A stretch of DNA of 64,000 nucleotides from Pelomonas asaccharophilus_A (GTDB lineage: Bacteria > Pseudomonadota > Gammaproteobacteria > Burkholderiales > Burkholderiaceae_C). The DNA is taken from assembly GCF_031458115.1 (NCBI RefSeq), contig NZ_JAVDXV010000001.1, positions 806,001-870,000 on the forward strand, in the 5' to 3' direction. The notes below the pieces were generated by a model that ran no database searches, was not told the DNA's origin, and saw nothing but the letters and a program-made list of their open reading frames with translations. The number at the start of each line of letters is the position of its first letter. Positions within the stretch are counted from its first letter, which is position 1. A program made the translations under genes and the position numbers. Positions 10,793 to 19,866 of this stretch are shown here, one piece after another.

Positions 10793-11776
10793 TCACCAGC
10801 GCGAGCGGTGGTCTTCGGTCACGCCCAGCAGGGCTTGCACGTCGCGCCGCGCTGCGGCCGTGTCGGCACGCACCCAGCCGGAGAACGTGCCCACGGGCTG
10901 CACATAGTGGCTGGCGGCGAAGCCCAGGTTGCGGCTGTCCTGGCGCAGGCCTTCGGGCGTGAAGGTCAGGTCAAGCAGGCCGTCGTCGGTGTGCACGCGC
11001 CAGGGCTGCAGCGGCTGGGCGGCGTCGAACTCGAACCGCGCCGTGCCCAGCGCGATGGGGTGGCCGTCCAGCCAGAGTAGGTTCTCCTGGTCGCCGAAAT
11101 AGCCTTGTTGCAGGTTGAAGCCCACCCCCGGGCCGTGCGCGCTGGCCCAGCGCCAGGCGGTGTTGCGGGCCAGCAGGCCGTTGGAGGCGTCCACCGCCGC
11201 GAACGCGCCGTCCAGCAGAAAGCGCCGCCCGCCGGCCTCCGCCCAGCCCTGGACGGGCAGCGCGGTCGTCTTCTGCGTGGCGTGCGCCAGGCCGCCGGCG
11301 ATGGGGCCGATGGCCAACAGCGGCGGCGCCATGTCGGCCAGTTCCAGCCGCGCATGCAGGCGCAATGCCCGGGTGTCGACCTGCAGCTCCAGGCTGTCGT
11401 CGGGCTGGTGTTGCAGGCTGAGGCGGGCGGCGGGGCCGCGAAACCAGGCGTGGGCGCCGGCCAGCGGCTCGTCCGACACTCGGGCCTGCAGCCCGGGCAG
11501 GCCGTCCTGGTGCCAGTCTGCCCGCAGCCGGCGCTCGCCGCGGTCGAACAGATAGGCGAAGGCCGTGGCCGTCCAGCCCAGGTCCACGATGGCGACGCCG
11601 ATGAACACCTCGTTATTGCCCAGCCCCACGTACTGCCAGCGCTTGTGGTGCAGCCGGCGCCACAGCCAGCCCGGGCTGTGCTTCAGCGTCGCCCAGTCGA
11701 TGCGGGCGATGCGGCCGGCATGGCGGCCGTGGGCAGGCAGTCCGTCGACGACGACGGCGGAGGGTGCGGGTGTCAT
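10793..11776 (-). CDS. DUF2804 family protein
   Basis: The 327-residue protein is rich in beta-strand patterning and tryptophan, with motifs such as SPGWLWRRLHHKRWQYVGL and GVGFNLQQGYFGDQENLLWLDG. This pattern fits DUF2804, a family of unknown function with a lipocalin-like fold suggested. The start at 11776 forms an ATGA overlap with the stop of the AraC regulator gene, so the two are co-translated. That coupling favours this start over a longer upstream frame. I infer a lipid-related role from the divergent fatty-acid/sterol hydroxylase next door. Confidence 0.75.
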   Translation of the reverse strand: MTPAPSAVVVDGLPAHGRHAGRIARIDWATLKHSPGWLWRRLHHKRWQYVGLGNNEVFIGVAIVDLGWTATAFAYLFDRGERRLRADWHQDGLPGLQARVSDEPLAGAHAWFRGPAARLSLQHQPDDSLELQVDTRALRLHARLELADMAPPLLAIGPIAGGLAHATQKTTALPVQGWAEAGGRRFLLDGAFAAVDASNGLLARNTAWRWASAHGPGVGFNLQQGYFGDQENLLWLDGHPIALGTARFEFDAAQPLQPWRVHTDDGLLDLTFTPEGLRQDSRNLGFAASHYVQPVGTFSGWVRADTAAARRDVQALLGVTEDHRSRW

Positions 11777-12762
11777 GCGTTGTGGTGTTGCCGGCGCCAT
11801 TGCAGCGGCGCAAGGCCCGTCCACTGCCGGAAGGCGCGCGTGAAGGCGCTTTGTTCGGAATAGCCCAGCAACAAGGCCACCTCGGCCAGCTCCAGTTGCG
11901 GGTCGCGCAGATAGGCCTCGGCGAGCTGGCGGCGCGTGTCGGACAGCAGGGCCTGGAAGCTGTGGCCCTGCTCGGCCAGGCGGCGCTGCAGGCTGCGGGG
12001 GCTCATCTGCAGGTTGGCGGCGAGGTCGGCCAGTGATGTGTGGCCGCTGCGGATCTGCCCCACCAAAGCCTGGCGCCAAAGGACCACCGGCCCCGAGACG
12101 GCGGCCACCTGCTGCAGCAGCCGCTCGGCCTGCGCATCCAGCAGCGCCAGCAGGTCGGCGTCGGCGCCGCGCAGCGGCAGGGCCAGGTCTTGTGCGGCCA
12201 GCAGCAGCCGCGTGCCGGGCTGGTCAAAGCGCACCGGCGCGCCGAAGAAGTCCGTGTACGGACGCAGGTCCGGCGGCTGCGGGTTGACGAAGTCCACCGC
12301 CAGCGGCCGCAGCGGCCGGCCGGTCATGTCGCGGGTCAGTTGCACGAGGCTGGCGATGGCGGTTTCATCCACCAACGCACCGGGCCGGCCGCGCTCCACG
12401 CCCCATTCGATGCTGAGGCCTTGCACGGTCGGGCGCACGCGCGCCAGGTTCACGTCGTAAACCGCGCGGTGATGCCGCTCCAGCCGCTGCAGCGCGTCAC
12501 CCAACGTGCCGCAGGCCAGCGCGGCAAAGCCCACGACGCCGAAATGGCGCGGCGCGATGCCCCGCGCCAACCGCAGCGGGAAGGTGGCGCGCGGGCCGGG
12601 GTCCAGGTCGCGCGCGTGCGCCAGCAGCGCCTGCCAGCGCTTCAGCGCGACGAAGTCCTCGTCGGCGGCGGGCGGCGTGCCCAGCGCGTCGGCAAGGCCC
12701 AGCGCGGCCATGTGCTCGAAGAGCAGGCGCACATAGCTGGCGGCGACGCGGGTCTCGTCCAT
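11773..12762 (-). CDS. AraC-family transcriptional regulator
   Basis: The 329 residues comprise an N-terminal ligand-sensing domain of the Arabinose_bd type (roughly 15-200) and a C-terminal double helix-turn-helix. The latter includes SLADLAANLQMSPRSLQRRLAEQG and LAEVALLLGYSEQSAFTRAFRQWTG. Relatives such as OruR often control lipid or amino-acid genes. The stop overlaps the DUF2804 start (ATGA). A sterol-desaturase-type gene runs divergently from it 130 bases away, a plausible target. The effector is unknown. Confidence 0.9.
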   Translation of the reverse strand: MDETRVAASYVRLLFEHMAALGLADALGTPPAADEDFVALKRWQALLAHARDLDPGPRATFPLRLARGIAPRHFGVVGFAALACGTLGDALQRLERHHRAVYDVNLARVRPTVQGLSIEWGVERGRPGALVDETAIASLVQLTRDMTGRPLRPLAVDFVNPQPPDLRPYTDFFGAPVRFDQPGTRLLLAAQDLALPLRGADADLLALLDAQAERLLQQVAAVSGPVVLWRQALVGQIRSGHTSLADLAANLQMSPRSLQRRLAEQGHSFQALLSDTRRQLAEAYLRDPQLELAEVALLLGYSEQSAFTRAFRQWTGLAPLQWRRQHHNA

Positions 12763-12891
12763 GGTCGCGGCATCATCCCGCAGCGCGTGATGCGTCTCGG
12801 TGCGGGATCACCCCAGCGCGTGGCGTGATCCGTCAAAAACCAGGGGTTTGCCGTCAAGAAGCGGCGCGCGTTTCGGATCAACATCGCGGCC

Positions 12892-13767
12892 ATGGACTGG
12901 CTGCTCGACCTCTACCAACGCCACTTCGACTGGCGCGACCTCACGCTGGTCATCCTGTCGCCCGTGTTCGGCGTCTTCATCGCGATGGAGGCCTGGCGCT
13001 TTCGCAAGACCGGCGTGTTCGACTTCCGCGACACCTTCGACAGCCTGAACAGCGGCGGCAGCTACCTGGTGGCCGACCTGCTGCTGCTGGCCGTGCTGGT
13101 GCTGCCGGCGATGGGCTGGGTGTACGACCACCGGCTGTTCACGATCGACGTGACCGTGTGGCGCTTCATCGGCCTGTTCCTGTTCGTCGAGTTGCTGTAC
13201 TACGGGTTCCACCGCGCCAGCCACCGCATCCGCTGGTTCTGGTGCGCGCATGTCGTGCACCACGGTTCGGAGAAGATGAATTTCGGCACCGCGCTGCGGC
13301 AGAGCTGGTTCTACCCCATCGCCGGCAACTGGCTGTTCTACCTGCCGGCGGTGTGGCTGGGCTTCGAGCCGCGCTGGGTGCTGTTCGCGCTGTCGCTGAA
13401 CCTGGGTTATCAGTTCTTCGTGCACACCACCTGGGTGGACAAGATGCCGGCGTGGTTCGAGTTCATCTTCAACACGCCGTCGCACCACCGCGCCCACCAT
13501 GGTCGCAATCCGCAGTACATCGACCGCAACTTCGGCGGCATGCTCATCGTCTTCGACCGCCTGTTCGGCACCTTCGAGCCCGAGCGCGAGCCGGTGGACT
13601 ACGGGCTGGAGCATCCGTTCCCGACGCACAACCTGTTCTGGCTGAATGCGCATGAGTGGCGGGCGATGTTCCGCGACATGGCCGCCGAGAAGACCTGGGC
13701 TTTGCGTCTGGCCCACTTTTGGAAGCCGCCGGAGTGGCGGCGGCATTCCAACGGGTTCAGGGAGTGA
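12892..13767 (+). CDS. Sterol desaturase / fatty-acid hydroxylase superfamily protein
   Basis: This 291-residue integral membrane protein has the three histidine clusters of the superfamily. They are HRASHR (residue ~105), HVVHHGSEK and HHRAHHGRNPQYIDRNFGG, which together bind a di-iron centre. It probably hydroxylates or desaturates a lipid acyl chain, though the substrate cannot be read from sequence. The neighbouring divergent AraC and DUF2804 genes may be its regulatory and accessory partners. The start codon follows a weak ribosome site. Its stop abuts the end of the convergent S9 peptidase gene with no gap. Confidence 0.88.
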   Translation: MDWLLDLYQRHFDWRDLTLVILSPVFGVFIAMEAWRFRKTGVFDFRDTFDSLNSGGSYLVADLLLLAVLVLPAMGWVYDHRLFTIDVTVWRFIGLFLFVELLYYGFHRASHRIRWFWCAHVVHHGSEKMNFGTALRQSWFYPIAGNWLFYLPAVWLGFEPRWVLFALSLNLGYQFFVHTTWVDKMPAWFEFIFNTPSHHRAHHGRNPQYIDRNFGGMLIVFDRLFGTFEPEREPVDYGLEHPFPTHNLFWLNAHEWRAMFRDMAAEKTWALRLAHFWKPPEWRRHSNGFRE

Positions 13768-15714
13768 TCAAGGCTTGAGATGCTCGGCCAGGAAGGCTTC
13801 CATGCGCTGTGCGTGATCCACGCGGTTCTTCAGGTAGTACAAGCCGTGCCCTTCATCGCGGTAACTCACCCAGACCGGTTCGTTACCCGCGTCGCGCATC
13901 GCCTTTCGCAGGCGCTCGCCGTGGGCCAGGGGCACGCGCCAGTCCATCTCGCCATACACCAGCATCACGGGTGCCTTGATCCTTGCCGCCTGTTTCACCG
14001 GTGACTGGGCTTCGATCATCGCGGCTTCCCGGCTCGCGTCTCCCACCATCACGGGCAGGCTGTGCCGGCGCACTTCGGGGCCGATGTCGTCGGCCAGCCA
14101 CGCCGAGCCCTGCAGGTACAGCGCCAGGTCGGCCGGCGCGAAGCCCGCGATCCCGCAGCGATAGAGCGCCGGGTCGTTCGCCAGGCCCATCAGGGTGCTG
14201 TAGCCGCCATAGCTGTCGCCGACTATGCAGGCCTTGTCGCTGGCAATGCCTTCCTTCTGCGCCCAGCGCAGTGCGTCGGCCACGTCGTGCTGCATGGCCT
14301 GCCCCCACTGTCGGAAACCCGCCTCGAAGTGGGCCTTGCCGTACCCCGTGCTGCCACGCATCTCGGGCTCGATGACCACATAGCCCCGTGACGCGAGGAA
14401 CTGCGGCATGGCATGCCAGCCCCAGGCGTTGCCGCGCAGCCAGGGACCGCCGTGCACCAGCACGACGGCGGGGCGCGGTCCGGTGGCTGCATTGGGCCGC
14501 GTTACCCAGACCGGCAACTCGCGACCGTCGCGCGCACGTATACGTTGCAGGCTCATGCCGGCCATCTGCTCGGGAATCACGCCGTTCATCACGGCGCCGA
14601 CAGGTCGCCAGGGCTTCTCGCCATCGGCCGGCCGGGCTTGGTAGAGATACAGCTTGCCGGGATCCTGGTCGCTGTAGGAGCGTACGACAGCCACCATGTC
14701 GGGTGCGCCGCAGCGGCGGCAGTCGACGCGATTGACTCGGCCGGGGAAGATCTGGTCCACCCGATCCTGGAAGGCTTTCATCGCAGGGTCGAGCCAGTGC
14801 GTCGTCTCGCCATCGACGACGAAACGCAGGCCCAGCAGTTGACCTTCGCTCTGCACCAGTCCGCCGTCGAAGTCGAAGCCCGGCGTCCTGATGATGAACC
14901 GGTCCTCCGGCTTGCCGAGCTTGAAGTCGTAGCGCGACAGCCAGTAATAGCCCTCGGGGCCTTCCGCGCGCGTCACGTAAAGGCTGCCCGCATCGTCGAC
15001 GCCTTCAATGTAGAAGGGAACCGACAGCGAGTCGCTCTCGTAGAGCTGAAGCCACTGTCTGCTGCCGGGCGCGCGCCAGTAGGCCGCACTCTTGTTCTGG
15101 TGGTGCGTGACGGCCACTCGCAACTCGCCCTGGCTGTCGGCGAGCCATCCGACCGCGTGCGGTGGCGCATCGAGCTGATCCGGCCTGCGCGTCGAGCCGA
15201 CGCGGGTGTCAAGCCACAGCGGCGTCGTCGATGTCTCATCGTTCCAGGCAAGCATCAGGATGCGATCGTTCGCCTGGCCAGCGACCGGGGCCGGCACGCG
15301 CAGCACGCTGTGATGGCCCGACCACAGCCGCCGGATTGAACTGCCATCGCTATTGGCCGCGTACAGCGCGGCCGGCGAGCCGTACCGATCCGGACCGTCG
15401 TCGGCGCGGAAGACGCTGAAGGCCAGCCGGTCGTCGCCCATCCAGTGCACGCGGCGGATGTCGCCATCGGGGAAATACGCAATGCGCCGCGCCTGGCTGC
15501 CTTGCGACAGGTCAAGCACCGCGAGCCCCACGCGGTCTGCTCCCTGATTGGACAGCAGCGCCAGCTTGCGGCCGGACGGCGACAGCACGACGTCGCCCAT
15601 ATCGGCGTTCTTGAAGAAGGTCTGGATCGGCTGCGCGGTTGCGGCGCACCCGGTCATCCACAGTGCTGCGGCGAGCGAGGCGGCGCGTATCAGTTGATGG
15701 AAGGTCATGGTCAT
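13768..15714 (-). CDS. S9 family peptidase (acylaminoacyl/dipeptidyl peptidase type), lipoprotein
   Basis: The 648-residue protein has a lipobox (MTGC, Cys22), a beta-propeller region and a C-terminal prolyl-oligopeptidase alpha/beta-hydrolase domain. The nucleophile is Ser501 in GDSYGGYS. The likely acid lies in GEMDWRVPLAHG and the histidine in DEGHGLYYLKN. It should cleave peptides in the periplasm while anchored to a membrane. The propeller carries a CRRCG CxxC motif shared with both neighbouring paralogues. It is the third of three tandem copies, starting 7 bases after the previous one ends. Confidence 0.93.
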   Translation of the reverse strand: MTMTFHQLIRAASLAAALWMTGCAATAQPIQTFFKNADMGDVVLSPSGRKLALLSNQGADRVGLAVLDLSQGSQARRIAYFPDGDIRRVHWMGDDRLAFSVFRADDGPDRYGSPAALYAANSDGSSIRRLWSGHHSVLRVPAPVAGQANDRILMLAWNDETSTTPLWLDTRVGSTRRPDQLDAPPHAVGWLADSQGELRVAVTHHQNKSAAYWRAPGSRQWLQLYESDSLSVPFYIEGVDDAGSLYVTRAEGPEGYYWLSRYDFKLGKPEDRFIIRTPGFDFDGGLVQSEGQLLGLRFVVDGETTHWLDPAMKAFQDRVDQIFPGRVNRVDCRRCGAPDMVAVVRSYSDQDPGKLYLYQARPADGEKPWRPVGAVMNGVIPEQMAGMSLQRIRARDGRELPVWVTRPNAATGPRPAVVLVHGGPWLRGNAWGWHAMPQFLASRGYVVIEPEMRGSTGYGKAHFEAGFRQWGQAMQHDVADALRWAQKEGIASDKACIVGDSYGGYSTLMGLANDPALYRCGIAGFAPADLALYLQGSAWLADDIGPEVRRHSLPVMVGDASREAAMIEAQSPVKQAARIKAPVMLVYGEMDWRVPLAHGERLRKAMRDAGNEPVWVSYRDEGHGLYYLKNRVDHAQRMEAFLAEHLKP

Positions 15715-15721
15715 CCGGCGT

Positions 15722-17698
15722 TCAAGGCTTGAGGTGCCTGGCCAGGAAGGCTTCCATGCGCTTGGCGAAATCCACGCGGTTCTTCACGTTGCCGAAGCCG
15801 TGGCCTTCGCCGGCATAGGTCACCCACACCGGGTCGTTGCCGGCATCACGCAGCGCCTTGCGCATGCGGTCGCCGTGCGCCATCGGCACGCGTCGGTCGC
15901 CCTCGTTGAAGGCCAGCATCACCGGCGCCTTGATGCGAGCGGCCTGCTTGACGGGTGAGTTCGCCGCCAGCATCGCGGCGTCCTTGACGGGGTCGCCGAC
16001 CGACTCTGGGATGGTGTAGCGCCGGCCCGTGGCGCTGATGTCGTCGCTGACCCACCAGGAGCCGGCGGCGTACAGGTCCAGGTCGGTCACGGCCAGCCAT
16101 GCGACGCCGCAGCGGTAGAGGCCTGGGTCGCGCACCAGGCCCATCAGCGTGCTGTAGCCGCCGTAGCTGGCGCCGGCGATGCAGGCCTTGTCGCTGGCGA
16201 TGCCTTGCTTCTGCGCCCACTTCAGCGCGTCGGTCACGTCGTCCTGCATGGCCTGGCCCCACTGCTTGAAACTCGCGCGGAAATGCGCGTCGCCGTAGCC
16301 GGTGCTGCCGCGGAACTCCGGCTCGATGACGACGTAGCCGCGCGACGCGAGGAATTGCGCGTCCGCCTCCCACGCCCAGCTGCTGCCGCGCACCCACGGG
16401 CCGCCATGCACCAGCACGACGGCGGGCAGCGCGGCCTTGGCATCGGCCGGTCGCGTGATCCACACCGGCAGCTCCAGCCCGTCGCGGGCCTGGATGCGCT
16501 GCAGTTCGACGGTAGCCATCTGCTGAGGATTCACGCCTTCGCGCACGGCGCCCATGTCCATCCAGGCCTTCTCGCCTGCGCCTGGCTTGGCCTGGAACAG
16601 GTAGAAGCGGCCCGGGTCGCGGTCACTGAAGCTGCGCACCAGCGCCACCATGTCGGGGCCGCCGCAGCGTCGGCAGCTGATGAGGTTGGCGTTGCCCGGG
16701 AACAGCCGGTCCACACGGTCCTGGAAGGCCTTCATCGCCGGATCGAACCAGGCGATCGTGGGCGCATCCACCAGCAGGTGCACGCCCAGCACGCGGCCGC
16801 TGGTCTCGTCGATGACGAGGCCGCCGTCGAAGTCGAAGCCGGGCGTCGCAACCAGGGGCTTGTCCTGGGGCTTGCCAGTGGTGAAGTCGTAGCGCTTGAG
16901 CGTGGCCTGGCCGGCGGCGCCCTCATGCACGCTGACGTACAGACCACCGGCATCGTCGACCGCCTCGATGTTGAAAGGAGCCGACATCAGGTCGCTGTCG
17001 AACAACGGTGTCCAGGTCTTGCTGCCCGGCGCGCGCCACAGCGCGGCCTGGCGGCCATCGCGGCGGGTGAATGCCACACGGGCCTCGCCGCGGCTGTCGG
17101 CCAGCCAGCCCACGGTGCCCACGGGTTCGTTGAAGTTGACGTTGCGCGTCGTGCCCATGCGCGTGTTGAGCCATTTGAGGGCTTCGGTGTCGTTGTCGGC
17201 GCCGGGCGAGAACTCGGCCAGCAAGACCTCGTCGTTGCTGCCGCCAGCTGGCAGGCGCGGCACCTTGAGCAACCGGTGGTGCCAGTCCAGCAGCCGGTTG
17301 TCGCTGTTGCCGTCGCTGATGACTGGCTTCCACTGCCGGCGCACCAGCTGGCGGAACTTGCTGCCGTCGGCGTTCACGGCGAACAAGCCCGGCGCGCCGC
17401 TGTAGCGGGCACTGCCGTCGAACAAGTCCACGACGCCATAGACCAGCCGCTCGTCATCCACCCAGCGAACGTCGTGCACGTCGCCGTCGTTGAAGCGGGC
17501 CACTGCGTTGAGCTTGCCACCCTTGTCCAGGTCCATGACGACCAGCGCGACGCGGTCCGTGCCGCGCGAGGTCGTGAACGCCAGCTTGCGGCCGGACGGC
17601 GACAGCACGACATCCAGTAACTCGGCGTCCTTGTAGAACAGCTCGGCAGGCGGCGGTGCGGCGACGGCGGTGCCGGAAAGGACGGTCAGCGCCAGCAC
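15722..17698 (-). CDS. S9 family peptidase, second tandem copy
   Basis: This 658-residue paralogue has an N-terminal signal peptide, a propeller with the CRRCG motif, and a hydrolase domain. Ser511 lies in GASYGGYS, the acid in NEGDRRVPMAHG and the histidine in GEGHGFGNVKN. From the GTG at 17698 the signal peptide lacks a charged n-region. Extending upstream in frame adds LLRCA, beginning at a CTG (17713), which makes a much better signal peptide. No ATG, GTG or TTG lies between that and the preceding gene's stop at 17738, so the true start is uncertain. It sits 39 bases after the first copy. Confidence 0.92.
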   Translation of the reverse strand: MLALTVLSGTAVAAPPPAELFYKDAELLDVVLSPSGRKLAFTTSRGTDRVALVVMDLDKGGKLNAVARFNDGDVHDVRWVDDERLVYGVVDLFDGSARYSGAPGLFAVNADGSKFRQLVRRQWKPVISDGNSDNRLLDWHHRLLKVPRLPAGGSNDEVLLAEFSPGADNDTEALKWLNTRMGTTRNVNFNEPVGTVGWLADSRGEARVAFTRRDGRQAALWRAPGSKTWTPLFDSDLMSAPFNIEAVDDAGGLYVSVHEGAAGQATLKRYDFTTGKPQDKPLVATPGFDFDGGLVIDETSGRVLGVHLLVDAPTIAWFDPAMKAFQDRVDRLFPGNANLISCRRCGGPDMVALVRSFSDRDPGRFYLFQAKPGAGEKAWMDMGAVREGVNPQQMATVELQRIQARDGLELPVWITRPADAKAALPAVVLVHGGPWVRGSSWAWEADAQFLASRGYVVIEPEFRGSTGYGDAHFRASFKQWGQAMQDDVTDALKWAQKQGIASDKACIAGASYGGYSTLMGLVRDPGLYRCGVAWLAVTDLDLYAAGSWWVSDDISATGRRYTIPESVGDPVKDAAMLAANSPVKQAARIKAPVMLAFNEGDRRVPMAHGDRMRKALRDAGNDPVWVTYAGEGHGFGNVKNRVDFAKRMEAFLARHLKP

Positions 17699-17737
17699 GG
17701 CACAACGGAGCAGGTGGGTTATGTCTCTTGTCGTTGT

Positions 17738-19738
17738 TCAGGGTTGCAGATGCTTGGCCAGGAACGCGGCCATGCGTTCAGCGAAGTCCACACGGTTCTT
17801 GATGATGCTGAAGCCGTGGCCCTCACCGGGGTAGGTCACCCACTCGGGCGGATTGCCCGCCTCGGTCAAGGCGTCGCGCATGCGCTTGCCATGGGCCAGC
17901 GGCACGCGCAGGTCTTGTTCGCCGAAGGCCAGCAGCACCGGGGCCTTCACACGGGCGGCCTGGCGAACCGGGGAGTTGGCGATGATCATGGCGGCGTCTT
18001 TCTCAAGGTCGCCGATGCTCTCGGGCAGACGGTGCCGGCGCGATTCATCACTCGTGTCGTCGTTGACCCACCAGGAGCCCTTGAGTAGCAGCTCGAGGTC
18101 GGTCACGGCGACCCAGGCCACGCCGCAGCGGTAGAGGTCGGGATCCTTGATGAGCCCCATCAGCGTGCTGTAGCCGCCATAGCTGCCGCCGGCGATGCAG
18201 GCCTTGTCGCTGGCCAGGCCTTCCTTCTGCGCCCACTTCAGCGCGTCGGCCACGTCGTCCTGCATGGCCTGGCCCCATTGCTTGAAGCCCGCGCGGTAGT
18301 GCGCGCTGCCGTAGCCCGTGCTGCCGCGGAACTCGGGCTCGATGACCACGAAGCCGCGTGACGCGAGGAACTGTGCCTGCCCATTCCAGCGCCAGCTGCT
18401 GCCGCGCACCCAGGGCCCGCCATGCACCAGCACGACGGCGGGGAGTGCCCCCGTGGCGTTGGCGGGCCGCGTGACCCACACAGGCAGGTCACGACCGTCG
18501 CGCGCGGTGATGCGGCGGAATTCCAGCAGCGCCATCTCCGACGGCTTCACGTCGTCGCGCACACGGCCCACGGCGCGCCACGGCTTCTCGCCTTGCGGCG
18601 GCTGGGCCCGATAGAGCCACACCTGGCCCGGGTCGCGGTCACTGTGGCTGCGCACCACGGCCACCATGTCCGGTGCGCCGCAGCGGCGGCAGTTGATGCG
18701 ATTGATGCGGCCGGGGAACTGTGCGTCCGCTTCGTCCTGCAAGGCCTTCATGGCCGGGTGAAGCCAGACGGTGGTCTCGCCATCGATGAGGACGCGCACG
18801 CCCAGCGCCTGGTCGTCGCCGTCATCGATCAGCGCGCCGCTGAAGTCGAAGCCCGGCGTGACGACCAGCGGCTTGGGGTGGGGCGCGCGGCGGTCGAAGT
18901 CGTAGCGGCTCAGCACCTGCTCGCCGGCCTTGCCGCTGGCATGCGTGACGTAGAGCTGGCCGGCGTTGTCCACGCCTCTCGGCGTGAAAGGCGAGTTGAA
19001 GGGGCCAGCCTCGAACAGCGGCTGCCAGTCGCTGCTGCCAGGCCCCCGCCACAGGGCACCCACGCGGCCTTCCCGGCGCGTCAGGGCCACCCGCAGTTCA
19101 CCGCGGCCGTCGGTCAGCCAGCCCACGGTGTCGTCGGGCACCTTGATGTCCAGTGAGCGCGTGCGGCCGGTGCGCGTGTTCAGCCACAGCGGCGTCTGCA
19201 GACGTCTTTCATTCGTCTCCACGTGGGCGACCAGGATCTCTTCATTGGCCGAACCGGCCATGAGCCGGGGCACGCGCAGCAGCACGTGGTTCCAGTCCAG
19301 CATGCGCTTTCTGCCGCTATCACCATAGGTCACGTTGGGCCGGTTCATGCGCAGCACCAGTTGCCGCGGTTCGCTGCCATCGGCATTGATGGCGAACAGA
19401 CCCGGCGCGCCATTCGGGCGGCCGCTGCCTTCGGAGAAATCGACCACGCTGAACAACAGGCGCGTGTCGTTGACCCAGTGCACCCGCGATACGTCGCCGT
19501 CGTTGAACTGGGCCACGCGACGCACCTGGCCGGTGTTCAGGTCGAACACCGCCAGCCCGACCCGGGTGCCGCCGCGCGCGGTAAGGAACGCGAGCTGGCG
19601 GCCAGTGGGCGACAGCACGGCTTCAAGCAGGTCGGGATCCCGGAAAAAGGTCTCCGTTGGCGGTGGCGCCGCTGCAGCCGGCCGCGCGAGCAGTAGCAGG
19701 CCCACCAGCGCGGCGGCCCAACGATGAAGGCGGTTCAA
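17738..19738 (-). CDS. S9 family peptidase, first tandem copy
   Basis: The 666-residue protein is exported by a signal peptide (NRLHRWAAALVGLLLLARPAAA). The propeller has the CRRCG motif. The hydrolase domain has Ser519 in GGSYGGYS, the acid in GEQDLRVPLAHG and the histidine in GEGHGFSIIKN. I choose a TTG start at 19738 because a GAGGGAGAG ribosome site lies just upstream and the signal peptide then begins naturally. An upstream ATG would add 30 residues unlike a signal peptide. It is the first gene transcribed in the triplet. Confidence 0.92.
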   Translation of the reverse strand: MNRLHRWAAALVGLLLLARPAAAAPPPTETFFRDPDLLEAVLSPTGRQLAFLTARGGTRVGLAVFDLNTGQVRRVAQFNDGDVSRVHWVNDTRLLFSVVDFSEGSGRPNGAPGLFAINADGSEPRQLVLRMNRPNVTYGDSGRKRMLDWNHVLLRVPRLMAGSANEEILVAHVETNERRLQTPLWLNTRTGRTRSLDIKVPDDTVGWLTDGRGELRVALTRREGRVGALWRGPGSSDWQPLFEAGPFNSPFTPRGVDNAGQLYVTHASGKAGEQVLSRYDFDRRAPHPKPLVVTPGFDFSGALIDDGDDQALGVRVLIDGETTVWLHPAMKALQDEADAQFPGRINRINCRRCGAPDMVAVVRSHSDRDPGQVWLYRAQPPQGEKPWRAVGRVRDDVKPSEMALLEFRRITARDGRDLPVWVTRPANATGALPAVVLVHGGPWVRGSSWRWNGQAQFLASRGFVVIEPEFRGSTGYGSAHYRAGFKQWGQAMQDDVADALKWAQKEGLASDKACIAGGSYGGYSTLMGLIKDPDLYRCGVAWVAVTDLELLLKGSWWVNDDTSDESRRHRLPESIGDLEKDAAMIIANSPVRQAARVKAPVLLAFGEQDLRVPLAHGKRMRDALTEAGNPPEWVTYPGEGHGFSIIKNRVDFAERMAAFLAKHLQP

Positions 19739-19866
19739 TGGTCTCTCCCTCGCCACTACGTCGGCGGCCCGCGCAGCATAGGGCAGGGCGTACGTAGGCT
19801 GGCTGCACGCCTTGGCAATCCTCACCACCGGCGCGCAGGGGCGGGCCTGCGGGACAATGCCGGGCC

